A stretch of DNA of 18,135 nucleotides, taken from positions 1 through 18,135 of the forward strand of contig JAUNRO010000011.1 of the NCBI GenBank assembly GCA_030544185.1, given 5' to 3'. The translations under genes were made by a program, and so were the position numbers. Each line of letters begins with the position of its first letter. Position 1 is the first letter of the stretch. Positions 1 to 7,065 of this stretch are shown here, piece by piece. The notes below the pieces were generated by a model. It worked only from the letters and a program-made list of their open reading frames with translations, had not been told where the DNA came from and ran no database searches. Source of the stretch: Propionibacteriaceae bacterium (GTDB lineage Bacteria > Actinomycetota > Actinomycetes > Propionibacteriales > Propionibacteriaceae).

Positions 1-57
1 GGCCCGCAGCATCGTCATCGTCTCGGGCTCCCCGGAAACATCCTGCATGCGCCCCAT
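1..57 (-). CDS. Possible 5' end of an unidentified gene, cut by the left edge
   Basis: An ATG at 57 opens a minus-strand frame that stays open to the window edge (19 codons, beginning MGRMQDVSGEP and ending TMTMLRA). A second in-frame ATG lies three codons later. The frame starts just past the rtcB terminator on the same strand, which fits a new gene beginning here. There is no convincing Shine-Dalgarno sequence and only about 35 nt between the hairpin and the ATG. Nineteen residues are too few to name a family. It could equally be chance open frame in GC-rich DNA. Confidence 0.35.
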   Translation of the reverse strand, partial: MGRMQDVSGEPETMTMLRA

Positions 58-92
58 GGTGCTGGATCACTCAACCCGATGGGAACCGAAAT

Positions 93-120
93 GCCGGGAG
101 CGGAATATTCCGCTCCCGGC
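93..120 (-). terminator. Hairpin terminator after rtcB
   Basis: This is a perfect 28-bp inverted repeat with arms GCCGGGAGCGGAAT and ATTCCGCTCCCGGC. It begins 4 nt after the rtcB stop codon on the minus strand and is followed by ATTTCGG there. The GC-rich stem directly after the stop fits intrinsic termination. The U-tract is weak, as is common in actinomycetes. Confidence 0.75.
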
Positions 121-124
121 AATT

Positions 125-1342
125 TCAGCCCTTCACACACACCACCTGACGCAGCATCGCGACGACCTCGACGAGGTCCCGCTGGGCCTCGATGACCTGG
201 TCGATGTCCTTATAGGCACCGGGAATCTCATCGAGCACCCCCGCATCCTTGCGGGACTCCACACCCTCGGTCTGGGCCACCAGGTCCGCGATTGTGAACG
301 TCTTCTTCGCCTTGCGCCGCGACATCACGCGCCCGGCCCCGTGGGACGCCGACTGATAGGAGGCGTCGTTGCCGAGCCCGCGCACGACATAGGACCGGGT
401 CCCCATCGAGCCCGGGATGAGGCCCAGCTCGCCCGCGCCCGCGCGGATCGCGCCCTTGCGGGTCACCAGCATCGGCACACCGTCGACGAGCTCCTCGGCC
501 ACATAGTTGTGGTGGCAGGAGATCGGGTCGTCGAACGCGACACCGGCCGCCGCGAACCGCTCGGCGACGATCCGCATGATCAGCGCCAGCATCACCGCGC
601 GGTTCTTCGCGGCATATTCCTGCGCCCACATCAGATCGTGGCGATAGGCCGCCAGCTCCGGCGTACCCACCAGGAACACCGCCAGGTCCCGGTCCGCCAG
701 CGCGGCGTTGTGCGCGAGCTGCTGAGCCCTCGCCATGTGGACCTTGGCCAGCTCGTTGCCGATGTTGCGCGAGCCGGAGTGCAGCATGATCCAGACCCGG
801 TCGTCGGTATCGAGGCAGATCTCGATGAAGTGGTTGCCGGAGCCGAGCGTGCCGAGCTGGGCCCGCGCGCGGGCGTGCAGCCGCTGCACGTGATCGTCGA
901 GCCGCTCAAAGCGTGACCAGAACGGGCGCAGTTCGGGGTGGCCGTGGCCGTCGGTGAGTACGCCCGGGAGCAGCCCCTGCAGCGGGCGCAGATCCACCGG
1001 CTGGGCATGGCTCGTCATCCCGAGCGGGATCGCGTCCTCGATCGCCCGGCGCAGACCGCCCAGGTCCTCGGGCAGATCGGCCGCGGTGAGGGAGGTCTTG
1101 ACGCCCTCCATGCCGCAGCCGATGTCGACCCCGACCGCGGCTGGGGCCACGGCGTCCTTCATGGCGATCACCGAGCCGACCGTCGCACCCCTGCCGAGGT
1201 GCACGTCCGGCATCACCCGCACGCCGTGGGTCCACGGCAGCCGGGCGATGTTGCGCAGCTGCTCGACCGCCTGGGGTTCGATCTCGGCCTCAGCGGCCCA
1301 CAGCTGCACATTCGAAGCGCCGGTCAGTGCGACGGGAAACAT
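125..1342 (-). CDS. rtcB: RtcB-family RNA ligase (3'-phosphate/5'-OH, GTP-dependent)
   Basis: RtcB joins RNA 2',3'-cyclic-phosphate or 3'-phosphate ends to 5'-OH ends, using GTP and Mn2+, in the cytoplasm; in bacteria it is linked to RNA repair. Counting from the ATG at 1342 (405 aa) the family signatures are in order: DVHLGRG (46-52), VDIGCGM with Asp73 and Cys76 (metal), GSGNHF with His171, LHSGSR with His188, CHHNY (276-280), and SHGAGR with His334, the expected guanylylated histidine. The C-terminus VVCVKG is also typical. An in-frame GTG lies at 1357, but AAAGGA sits 6 nt before the ATG, so the ATG is preferred. The gene stands alone; no archease or rtcA is nearby. A palindrome over its likely promoter suggests repression. 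Family certain; the RNA targets cannot be read from the sequence. Confidence 0.95.
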   Translation of the reverse strand: MFPVALTGASNVQLWAAEAEIEPQAVEQLRNIARLPWTHGVRVMPDVHLGRGATVGSVIAMKDAVAPAAVGVDIGCGMEGVKTSLTAADLPEDLGGLRRAIEDAIPLGMTSHAQPVDLRPLQGLLPGVLTDGHGHPELRPFWSRFERLDDHVQRLHARARAQLGTLGSGNHFIEICLDTDDRVWIMLHSGSRNIGNELAKVHMARAQQLAHNAALADRDLAVFLVGTPELAAYRHDLMWAQEYAAKNRAVMLALIMRIVAERFAAAGVAFDDPISCHHNYVAEELVDGVPMLVTRKGAIRAGAGELGLIPGSMGTRSYVVRGLGNDASYQSASHGAGRVMSRRKAKKTFTIADLVAQTEGVESRKDAGVLDEIPGAYKDIDQVIEAQRDLVEVVAMLRQVVCVKG

Positions 1343-1392
1343 CCGGGGTCCTTTCACCTCGTTGGTCTGTCCAGCCTAGGAACGCTCCGGTG

Positions 1393-1410
1393 ATCAGGCA
1401 CCTGATTATT
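1393..1410 (-). promoter_or_regulatory. Candidate rtcB promoter -10 with overlapping palindromic operator
   Basis: On the minus strand AATAAT (1410-1405) is a good -10 match. A 14-bp perfect inverted repeat, ATCAGG-CA-CCTGAT (1393-1406), overlaps it and the expected start site near 1397. No good -35 is visible. The position fits a repressor site, but the regulator is unknown. A weaker alternative -10, TAGGCT, lies at 1378-1373. Confidence 0.4.
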
Positions 1411-1450
1411 GGCACCGCCCAGGATCGTCCCGAGATCACCCGGGAGGGGG

Positions 1451-1478
1451 TTTGCAGGTGGCTACCCGCGCGTACCAT
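1451..1478 (+). promoter_or_regulatory. Candidate promoter giving a leaderless transcript of the PLDc_N gene
   Basis: TTTGCA (1451-1456) and TACCAT (1473-1478) are separated by 16 bp. The -10 ends 6 nt before the ATG at 1485, which is the spacing expected if transcription starts at the ATG itself. Confidence 0.4.
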
Positions 1479-1484
1479 GGACCC

Positions 1485-1745
1485 ATGGTGCGGTTTCTTC
1501 CAATCGTGGTGATCGTGCTGCTGATGATCTATTGCGTGGTCGAGGTGGCACAGTCCCGCTCGGACGAGGTCCGCCGGGCTCCGCGCTGGTTGTGGGCCGC
1601 GGCGGTCATTGGCCTGCCGCTGGTGGGCTCGCTGGCCTGGCTGTTCCTCGGCCGGCCGAACGCCCAGTCGATCGCGGCGGCGGTGGATGAGCGGTTCCCG
1701 TTCGCCCCCGACGACGACCAGGACTTCCTCAACAACCTGCGCTGA
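1485..1745 (+). CDS. Small membrane protein of the PLDc_N (PLD nuclease N-terminal-like) type
   Basis: This is an 86-residue protein with two membrane segments (about residues 4-20 and 36-54) separated by a short charged loop. The order TM, EVRRAPRWLW, TM, then FLGRP matches the small PLDc_N-type proteins common in actinomycetes, which carry only the membrane part found at the N-terminus of cardiolipin synthases. No HKD phospholipase motif is present, so no catalysis is expected. The acidic C-terminal tail (PDDDQD) probably lies in the cytoplasm. Start choice: the ATG at 1485 follows a -10-like TACCAT by 6 nt. An in-frame GTG at 1458 has GGAGG about 10 nt upstream and would add nine residues. 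It is divergent from rtcB and convergent with the flotillin gene. Function unknown. Confidence 0.8.
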   Translation: MVRFLPIVVIVLLMIYCVVEVAQSRSDEVRRAPRWLWAAAVIGLPLVGSLAWLFLGRPNAQSIAAAVDERFPFAPDDDQDFLNNLR

Positions 1746-1767
1746 GGGCGTTCCCGCGGGAACGCCC
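1746..1767. terminator. Palindromic terminator between convergent genes
   Basis: A perfect 22-bp inverted repeat (arms GGGCGTTCCCG and CGGGAACGCCC) starts at the base after the PLDc_N stop codon and ends 14 bp before the flotillin stop. It can fold as a 9-bp stem with a CGCG loop on either strand, so it could terminate both converging transcripts. Confidence 0.7.
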
Positions 1768-1781
1768 CCAACCGGCTGTCG

Positions 1782-3290
1782 TCAGGTGACCGGGCCCTCG
1801 ACGGGCGTGCCGCCGGCGTCCTCCTGATATTTCTCCACGAGCTTCGACAAGTCCACCCCTGTGGTGTTCTTGATGAGCTCCATCGTCTGCACCACGTTGT
1901 TGGTGACCTGCTTCGGCACCGCCCCGGCGCCATCGGTGGAGACCACCGTGAGCTTGTCGATGCCGGCCATCGGCGCGGCAACCTTCTCCGCGACCTGCGG
2001 CAGGACGTCGACGAGCATCTGCAGCACGGCCGCCTCGTTATAGCGCGCGAACGCATCCGCCCGCTTGTTCATCGCCTCGGCCTCGGCCTCACCACGGGCA
2101 AGGATCGCGGCGGCCTCGGCTTCACCCTCGGCGCGCAGCGCCTCGGCCTCGGCGACACGGCGGGCCCGCTCGGCCTCACCGCGGCGAGCGCCCTCGATGG
2201 CCTCCGCTTCGGCCAGCGCGGACCGGCGGGACCGGTCGCCCTCACCGGTGAGCCGGGCGGTCTCGGCCTCGGCCTCCGCGCGGGCGATGGCCGCGGCGCG
2301 CTGGGCGTCGGCCTGGCGGATCGAGGACGTCCGCTGGGCTTCCGCTTCGGTCTCGACCCGGTAGCGCGCGGCGTCGGCGGGCTTGCGGACCTCGGTGTCG
2401 AGCTGGCGATCCTTCAGCGCGGCCTGCCGCACGGCGACCTTCTCCTGCTCGGCGAGGATCGCCTGGTCGCGGTCGGCCTGGGCCAGCGGGCCGGACGCCG
2501 CGGCCTGGGCCTGCGCGGCATCGGTCTCGGCCTTGATCTCGGCGTTCTTCAGCGCCAGCGCCCGCTCGGAGATCGCGATTTCCTGTTCGGCGGCGATGCG
2601 GGCCTGCTCGGCCTCCTGGCGGGCGTTGGCCTCGGCGATCGCCGCGAGGCGGCCGATCTTGGCGGACTCGGGACGGCCGAGGTCGGACAGATAGGAGCCG
2701 TCGTCGGTGATGTCTTGGATCTGGAAGGTGTCAAGCACCAGGCCCTGGCCGGTCAGCGAGGACTCCGACTCATCGGCGACGCTTTGGGCGAACGCTGCTC
2801 GGTCGCGGATGATCTGCTCGACCGAGAGGCTGCCGACGATGGAGCGCAGCGAGCCGGCGAGGGTTTCCTGGGTGAAGGTCTCGATCTCGTCCTGCTGGGT
2901 GAGGAAGCGCTGGGCCGCGGCCCGGATGGAGTCCTCGTTGCCGCCCACCTTGACAATCGCGACGCCGTCGAGGTTGAGCTTGATGCCCTGGCCGGAGACG
3001 GCACCGCGGATCTGGACCATGATGCGCCGCGAGGACAGGTCGAGCACGTGGAGGCGCTGGACGAACGGCATCACGAACACGCCGCCACCCATCACGACCT
3101 TCTGACCCGAGAGGTCGGTGGAGATCTCCCCGGTCTCTGGGTTGCGCACCTCCTGGCCCTTGCGACCAGTCACGATATAGGCCTCGTTGGGGCCCGCGAC
3201 CTTGTAACGATTGACGATGAGCAGGCCGACCAACAAGATCACGGCGACGATGCCGATGATGCCGATGGTCAGCGAGGAAAGCACAAACAT
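1782..3290 (-). CDS. Flotillin-family protein (SPFH/Band 7 membrane scaffold)
   Basis: Flotillins organise membrane microdomains and help assemble membrane protein complexes. This 502-residue protein has an N-terminal hydrophobic segment (about 6-26). An SPFH/Band 7 domain follows (about 28-210), then a long Ala/Glu/Arg-rich region (about 215-420) with many EAEA-type repeats that should form a coiled coil, and a conserved C-terminal part (LQMLVDVLPQVAEKVAAPM and after). Length and order match FloT/YuaG. AAGGAA precedes the ATG. It lies 57 nt behind an NfeD-like gene on the same strand, as in yuaF-floT operons, so the two very probably form one transcript and act together. A structural homologue such as stomatin is less likely because of the long EA-rich region. 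Family confident; cellular role inferred from relatives. Confidence 0.92.
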   Translation of the reverse strand: MFVLSSLTIGIIGIVAVILLVGLLIVNRYKVAGPNEAYIVTGRKGQEVRNPETGEISTDLSGQKVVMGGGVFVMPFVQRLHVLDLSSRRIMVQIRGAVSGQGIKLNLDGVAIVKVGGNEDSIRAAAQRFLTQQDEIETFTQETLAGSLRSIVGSLSVEQIIRDRAAFAQSVADESESSLTGQGLVLDTFQIQDITDDGSYLSDLGRPESAKIGRLAAIAEANARQEAEQARIAAEQEIAISERALALKNAEIKAETDAAQAQAAASGPLAQADRDQAILAEQEKVAVRQAALKDRQLDTEVRKPADAARYRVETEAEAQRTSSIRQADAQRAAAIARAEAEAETARLTGEGDRSRRSALAEAEAIEGARRGEAERARRVAEAEALRAEGEAEAAAILARGEAEAEAMNKRADAFARYNEAAVLQMLVDVLPQVAEKVAAPMAGIDKLTVVSTDGAGAVPKQVTNNVVQTMELIKNTTGVDLSKLVEKYQEDAGGTPVEGPVT

Positions 3291-3347
3291 ACGGTTCCTT
3301 CGAGATTGGTCAGGACGAATGAAGACAGGACGGGCAGCCGCGCCGGG

Positions 3348-3866
3348 TCAGGGCTGCAGCGGTTCGCCATGGCGGACCATGACCGAGGTCGGGGACAACA
3401 CTGCCGTGACCTTGATGAGCATCCCGGCGGCGATCGGTTCGTGGGCCTTGGCGTTGAGCATGGTCGGGTGGCCGTTGACCGAGACCCGGACCTGACCGAA
3501 GCCCCCGTCCGGGATCGGATGGATCACCCGCCCGACGGCGCCGATCAAATTGTGTGCGCGGACGGTGGCGTCGCTGTCGCGACTCGGATCCTTGAGCCGA
3601 ACCGTCAGCCAGGCGGCCAGCGCCCCGACCCCGAAGCCAACGACCAGCCCCGCCACGATCGCCAGGACCAGGTTGTCGATGATGCTCGACACGACGGCGC
3701 CAGTGAAGCCGAAGGCGCCGACACACCCGGCCAGACCCGCCACCGACAAGAAGTCGCCGCCGAGGTCATCGAGACCGAGGAAGCCATCCAGCACATCCCC
3801 GATCACCAGTGCAAGGAGCAGCAGCACCGCTCCGATTGCGCCAATGATGAGGAAGACCGAAACCAT
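3348..3866 (-). CDS. NfeD/YuaF-like membrane protein, flotillin partner
   Basis: This is a 172-residue protein. It has a hydrophobic N-terminus (about 3-23), two further apolar stretches (about 38-60 and 62-88), and a soluble C-terminal part (about 95-172) with the pattern LIGAVGRVIHPIPDGGFGQVRVSVNG, typical of the OB-fold of NfeD proteins. It lacks the ClpP-like protease domain of long NfeD, so it is the short YuaF type. The gene directly precedes the flotillin gene, the usual arrangement, and the product is expected to sit in the same membrane assemblies. The Shine-Dalgarno is weak (GGCGGGA about 4 nt before the ATG). Family assignment rests on the C-terminal pattern and the gene order; the biochemical role of short NfeD proteins is poorly known. 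Confidence 0.82.
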   Translation of the reverse strand: MVSVFLIIGAIGAVLLLLALVIGDVLDGFLGLDDLGGDFLSVAGLAGCVGAFGFTGAVVSSIIDNLVLAIVAGLVVGFGVGALAAWLTVRLKDPSRDSDATVRAHNLIGAVGRVIHPIPDGGFGQVRVSVNGHPTMLNAKAHEPIAAGMLIKVTAVLSPTSVMVRHGEPLQP

Positions 3867-3951
3867 GTATCCCGCCGCTCGCCGACCATGCCCGTGTCCT
3901 GGTCAAGTTTAGAAGGTGAGGAGCCCAGTTCGGCGCGATCCGGCAGAGGAA

Positions 3952-3980
3952 GTGAACTCCGAGCCCCACCCCGGCATACT
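3952..3980 (+). promoter_or_regulatory. Candidate promoter of the gene at 4020
   Basis: GTGAAC (3952-3957) and CATACT (3975-3980) are 17 bp apart and lie in the divergent gap between the NfeD-like gene and the gene at 4020. The -10 differs from TATACT by one base; the -35 is a weak match. Confidence 0.35.
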
Positions 3981-4019
3981 GACAAGGCACGATGCGCCAA
4001 CCAATAGGAGACGGGGCAG

Positions 4020-5003
4020 ATGACACAGGGCACGGGCGGGCCGGGAGAAGAGTCCTCGAACCGATGGCCCAGCTATCCAGGCGGTCCCGAGTTCGAGTTC
4101 CGCGAGGCGGGCCCCGAGTCCCAGCCCCCGGCGGCCCCCGAGCCCCAGCACCGGTCCCAGCCGCCCGGCGCCCAACCGCAGCAGCCGCCCACGCCGGCGT
4201 ACCCCCGGCAGAAGGCGAACAACAGCGCCGCGATCGCGATCATCGTGACCCTTGGCGTCTTGGTGCTGATCGCGGTGCTCGGGCTGGCCGGCTGGTTCCT
4301 GATCCGCCCGAGCGAGACGATCTCGCCGCCGGTGATCGTGAACGAGCGCACCCCGACGCCCGAGGCCTCCGCGGTCGCCCCCACCGATCCACTCCCGACC
4401 GCGCCACCCGGCGAGCCCGCCACCGGCGCGCTCAAGGAACGCCTGGACGCCCGCTATGGCACGTTCGAGCCGATCCGGCGCGACGGCACCGGTCCGGCGA
4501 CGATCGAGCTCCCACCGGAGGCCCGCCGCGGGATCCTGTGGGCCAAGACCGACGGCGAGGGCTGGTTCTCGGTGAAGCTGGTGCGCGAGAACGGCAGCAG
4601 CGCCCCGGCCTTCTATAGCGGCGACCCGCTCGAGGGTGCGGTGCCCTATGGCATCCAGCCGGGCGACGAGCCCGTGCGCGTCACGATCGAGGGCCCCGAG
4701 GCGACCTGGGAACTCGAGCTGCGGCCGGTCTCCACCGCACCCGTGTTCGAGGGCACAGCCACCGGCTCCGGCATGTCGGTGCTCGTCAGCGAGATCGCAG
4801 AACTGATGCCGGTGCAACTCGACTATCGGGGGGACTCGAACTTCATCGTCGTGCAATACCGCGGTGCGGGCGACGATGCAGACGCCACCCATCACTCCAA
4901 CGAGATCGGCGCGACCACCGCAGACGCGACATTCGAGCCAGGGCTCAGCGTGATCGAGGTCGAGGCGTGGAGTGGCGGCGACTGGGCGATCAGCGAGGAC
5001 TGA
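4020..5003 (+). CDS. Unknown single-pass membrane protein with a duplicated extracellular domain
   Basis: I do not recognise a named family. The 327 residues divide into a Pro/Gln/Gly-rich cytoplasmic N-terminus (1-66), one membrane helix (about 68-95, ending in WFLIRP), a Pro/Thr/Ala-rich stalk (about 98-135), and an outer region of about 190 residues. The outer region seems to hold two related beta-rich units (about 148-236 and 242-325). Each starts with FE, has a central GD/DG-x-x-F-x-V pattern (DGEGWFSVKL and GDSNFIVVQY), and ends with PGD/PGL, a V-x-[IV]-E strand and W-x-[IL]. The layout resembles many actinomycete envelope proteins of unknown role. AGGAGA lies about 9 nt before the ATG. 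The gene converges with bioN, with only 3 nt between the stop codons. No enzyme motif seen. Confidence 0.82.
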   Translation: MTQGTGGPGEESSNRWPSYPGGPEFEFREAGPESQPPAAPEPQHRSQPPGAQPQQPPTPAYPRQKANNSAAIAIIVTLGVLVLIAVLGLAGWFLIRPSETISPPVIVNERTPTPEASAVAPTDPLPTAPPGEPATGALKERLDARYGTFEPIRRDGTGPATIELPPEARRGILWAKTDGEGWFSVKLVRENGSSAPAFYSGDPLEGAVPYGIQPGDEPVRVTIEGPEATWELELRPVSTAPVFEGTATGSGMSVLVSEIAELMPVQLDYRGDSNFIVVQYRGAGDDADATHHSNEIGATTADATFEPGLSVIEVEAWSGGDWAISED

Positions 5004-5018
5004 GCGTCAGTCGTCCTC
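4995..5018. terminator. Candidate shared terminator spanning two converging stop codons
   Basis: GAGGAC-TGA (4995-5003) pairs with TCA and GTCCTC (5007-5009 and 5013-5018), with a small bulge. The stem contains the stop codons of both the membrane-protein gene and bioN. Pairing is imperfect and no T-tract is obvious, so this is tentative. Confidence 0.35.
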
Positions 5019-5627
5019 CCCCAGCCCCCGCGCGGCGAGTGCCTCCCCGGTCGCCCGGGCGTACGCCACAGCACCGACGACCACCGGCGTGAGCTGCGCC
5101 AGCAGGTTGCGCTCCAGCCCGCGGGCGCGGGCGGCGGCCCGGACATCGCCGAAGGACCCGAACAGATAGGGGATGCTGCGCAACATCAGCGCTGCAGCCA
5201 GCCCGACCCGCTCGGGACTGCCGCCGACCCAGCCGACCGGCCGGGCCGCGACGACGAGCGCGTCGAGCAGGACCGGGGCGGGGGTGGTGAGCGTGAGCAC
5301 CCGGGAGGCATAGAGGCACAGGATCAGGTTCGCCACGAGCATCAGCCCGTCGGTGAGGGTGCCCCAGATCAATTGATAGGCGACCAGGACTGCGGCCATG
5401 AGCCAGATCACCGGCATCAGCACCAGGCAGCGCCGCCAGCCGAGCCGTGTCGTCAGCAGCAGCACCGCGGTGAGAGCGAGGAGCGCGAGCGAGAGCCAGA
5501 GCTCGCGGACGACCAGCGGCACGATCGAGACGGTGAGCATGAGCGCGAACTTGGCGCCCACCGGAAGCCGGTGGAGCCACGAGCGCCCGGGGACATAGAG
5601 GCCGAAGAGCTGGTGATGGGCGTTCAC
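5007..5627 (-). CDS. bioN: Biotin ECF transporter membrane coupling subunit (EcfT/BioN)
   Basis: This 206-residue protein of the CbiQ/EcfT family couples ATP hydrolysis by BioM to biotin uptake by BioY in the cytoplasmic membrane. It has several hydrophobic segments (about 26-62, 66-88, 94-108). In the last third are two Ala-Arg-Gly signatures, at 168-170 (ARARGLERN) and 199-201 (ALAARGLGE), which in this family form the coupling helices that contact the ATPase. The start is a GTG at 5627 that overlaps the bioM stop by 4 nt (GTGA), so translation is probably coupled. Its place as third gene after bioY and bioM points to biotin rather than cobalt or another ECF substrate. It is short for EcfT (often 220-270 aa) but typical of BioN. 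Confidence 0.9.
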   Translation of the reverse strand: MNAHHQLFGLYVPGRSWLHRLPVGAKFALMLTVSIVPLVVRELWLSLALLALTAVLLLTTRLGWRRCLVLMPVIWLMAAVLVAYQLIWGTLTDGLMLVANLILCLYASRVLTLTTPAPVLLDALVVAARPVGWVGGSPERVGLAAALMLRSIPYLFGSFGDVRAAARARGLERNLLAQLTPVVVGAVAYARATGEALAARGLGEDD

Positions 5628-6331
5628 ACCATCAACCCCCGATAGTGCGCGACGGCCGCGACCGGCGGACCGTCGAAGACCACCCGGCCGGCATCGATGA
5701 CGAGCGCCCGGTCGAAGTCGTCGACGAACTCCAGATCGTGGGTCGAGACGATCAGCTGCTGGTCGAGCTCGGCGAGGACCCGGCGCAGGTGGAGCCGGTT
5801 GCGCAGGTCGAGCAGCGTCGTCGGCTCGTCGGCGACGAGGATCGAGGGCTCGACAGCGAGCACCGTGGTCAGCGCGACGAGCTGCCGCTCGCCACCGGAA
5901 AGGTCATAGATCGACTGGCGCGCGAGGTGGGCGATGCCGCGGGCTTCGAGGAGGGCGTACGCCGCATCCTCGCGCTCCTTGCGTCCCCGCAACCGGCGCC
6001 GGAGGCTGAGCTCGATGTCCTCGATCGGGGTCGACATGACCAACTGGGCGAGCGGGTCAGTGAAGATGAACCCCACCCGCTGGCGGACCTGCTTGCCGTC
6101 GCGGATCGTGTCCAGACCATCGACGGTGACCCGCCCGCGGGTGGGTTCGATGAGCCCGTTGAGCAGCCGGAGCAGCGTGGACTTGCCGGAGCCGTTGGCG
6201 CCGATGATCGCGATGCGGCGCTCGGTGAGGTCCAGGTCAAGATCGGTGAGCAGGGTCTTGTCCACGACATCGCGACCGGTCAGGACCGGCACCTCGACGC
6301 TGACCCCTGCCAGCCGGACCCCACTGCTCAC
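5624..6331 (-). CDS. bioM: Biotin ECF transporter ATP-binding subunit (EcfA/BioM)
   Basis: This is a 235-residue ABC ATPase that powers the BioY/BioN biotin importer from the cytoplasmic side. Visible motifs are Walker A GANGSGKST (44-52), signature LSGGERQ (144-150), Walker B ILVADEP with the catalytic Glu (164-170) and the switch His198 (STHD). The Q-loop is unusual: the family usually reads FQ(N/D)P-x-x-Q, but here it is FTDPLAQ, so the normal glutamine is Thr91. The fold is otherwise complete. The GTG start at 6331 overlaps the bioY stop by 4 nt, and its own stop overlaps bioN the same way. Single-ATPase BioYMN systems use BioM as a homodimer. Confidence is high for the family and for biotin from the operon context. 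Confidence 0.92.
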   Translation of the reverse strand: MSSGVRLAGVSVEVPVLTGRDVVDKTLLTDLDLDLTERRIAIIGANGSGKSTLLRLLNGLIEPTRGRVTVDGLDTIRDGKQVRQRVGFIFTDPLAQLVMSTPIEDIELSLRRRLRGRKEREDAAYALLEARGIAHLARQSIYDLSGGERQLVALTTVLAVEPSILVADEPTTLLDLRNRLHLRRVLAELDQQLIVSTHDLEFVDDFDRALVIDAGRVVFDGPPVAAVAHYRGLMV

Positions 6332-6954
6332 CCTGCGACGTTATCCTTCGCTCGCCGGCGGCGGCCCAGCGCCAGGTCGGGGAAGGCCTTGTGCACGGCG
6401 AGGGCGAGCCCGGCCGCGATCAGGTTCTTCGCGACATCGCCGGGCCAGAAGGCCATGTCGGTGACGAAGGCCTTGCCGAGATCCATGTTGGCGTTGACGA
6501 TGAGGCCCGCGATGCCCGAGGGATGGACGATCAAGATGCTGGCGCTGATGCCGGCCACGAACAACCACAGATAACGCGGGCCGGGGAGCCGGGGCAGCAC
6601 GCGGGACAGCGCGCCTGCGATCAGCGCGGCGATCGGGAACGACAGCAGGTAGCCGGCCGACGGTTTGCCGAGGACGGCCAGCCCCGCGGCGCCACCGGCG
6701 AACACGGGCAGGCCCGCGAACCCCACGACCAGATAGAGCAGGACCGCGAGGAACCCGCGGAGCGGACCGAGGGCCAGGCCGGCCAGGGCCACGCCGAGGG
6801 TCTGCAGGGTGATCGGCACCGGGCCGGCGATGGTCACCGCCGGAGCGAGCGACAGCACCGCGACGAGCGCGGCGAACACGGCGACGAGGGCGATGTCGGT
6901 GGGCACGAAGGCGGCGCGGCGTCCGGTGGTGCCGGATTGGGCGGCTGTGGACAC
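6328..6954 (-). CDS. bioY: Biotin transporter substrate-binding subunit BioY
   Basis: BioY is the membrane S-component that binds biotin. The 208-residue product has about six hydrophobic segments. It shows the family patterns VPITLQTLGVALAGLALG (46-63), GLPVFAGG (81-88), GKPSAGYL (96-103) and the C-terminal PGDVAKNLIAAGLA (171-184). The frame is open further upstream, to 7074, but that would add 40 hydrophilic residues and run through the promoter. The GTG at 6954 has an excellent AGGAGG 6 nt upstream and gives the usual BioY length, so it is taken as the start. It heads the overlapping operon bioY-bioM-bioN, the order known from Corynebacterium. A BioQ-like operator just behind the -10 box suggests repression when biotin is plentiful. 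Confidence 0.94.
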   Translation of the reverse strand: MSTAAQSGTTGRRAAFVPTDIALVAVFAALVAVLSLAPAVTIAGPVPITLQTLGVALAGLALGPLRGFLAVLLYLVVGFAGLPVFAGGAAGLAVLGKPSAGYLLSFPIAALIAGALSRVLPRLPGPRYLWLFVAGISASILIVHPSGIAGLIVNANMDLGKAFVTDMAFWPGDVAKNLIAAGLALAVHKAFPDLALGRRRRAKDNVAG

Positions 6955-6972
6955 GGAATCCTCCTGAGCTAT

Positions 6973-7006
6973 TGAACACTGTTCGAGTGCGGGTGAATCG
7001 AGTATA
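6973..7006 (-). promoter_or_regulatory. bioYMN promoter -10 and BioQ-like operator
   Basis: On the minus strand a perfect -10 variant, TATACT, lies at 7006-7001. Just past the expected start site is the inverted repeat GAAC-ACT-GTTC (6974-6984). Read as TGAAC-N3-GTTC it matches my recollection of the actinobacterial biotin repressor BioQ site (TGAAC-N3-GTTAC). It lies between the -10 and the AGGAGG, where a bound repressor would block transcription. No good -35 is visible. Confidence 0.6.
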
Positions 7007-7053
7007 GGGCGCGCTCCCCCGCGGGGTCCGGGTGTTCTGACGTCACCGGCAGG

Positions 7054-7059
7054 TACTTT
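7054..7059 (+). promoter_or_regulatory. Candidate -10 box for a leaderless DUF2207 transcript
   Basis: TACTTT ends 6 nt before the ATG at 7066. The GGGAG between them is only one base from the ATG, too close to serve as a Shine-Dalgarno, so a transcript starting at the ATG is plausible. The -35 region is unclear; a TGACGTCA palindrome lies at 7038-7045. Confidence 0.35.
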
Positions 7060-7065
7060 GGGAGC

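Noticed and set aside
47..916. Long open plus-strand frame opposite rtcB, running from near the left edge
   Set aside because: It lies antisense to the well-supported rtcB, has no family features and reads as Arg/His-rich shadow translation of GC-rich DNA.
2715..4007. 430-codon plus-strand frame opposite the flotillin and NfeD-like genes
   Set aside because: It spans two real genes and their gap on the other strand and is rich in Asp/His/Arg without any recognisable domain.
7038..7045. TGACGTCA palindrome between bioY and the DUF2207 gene
   Set aside because: Eight-base palindromes are frequent by chance. It has no second copy or clear link to either promoter, so it is noted only in passing.
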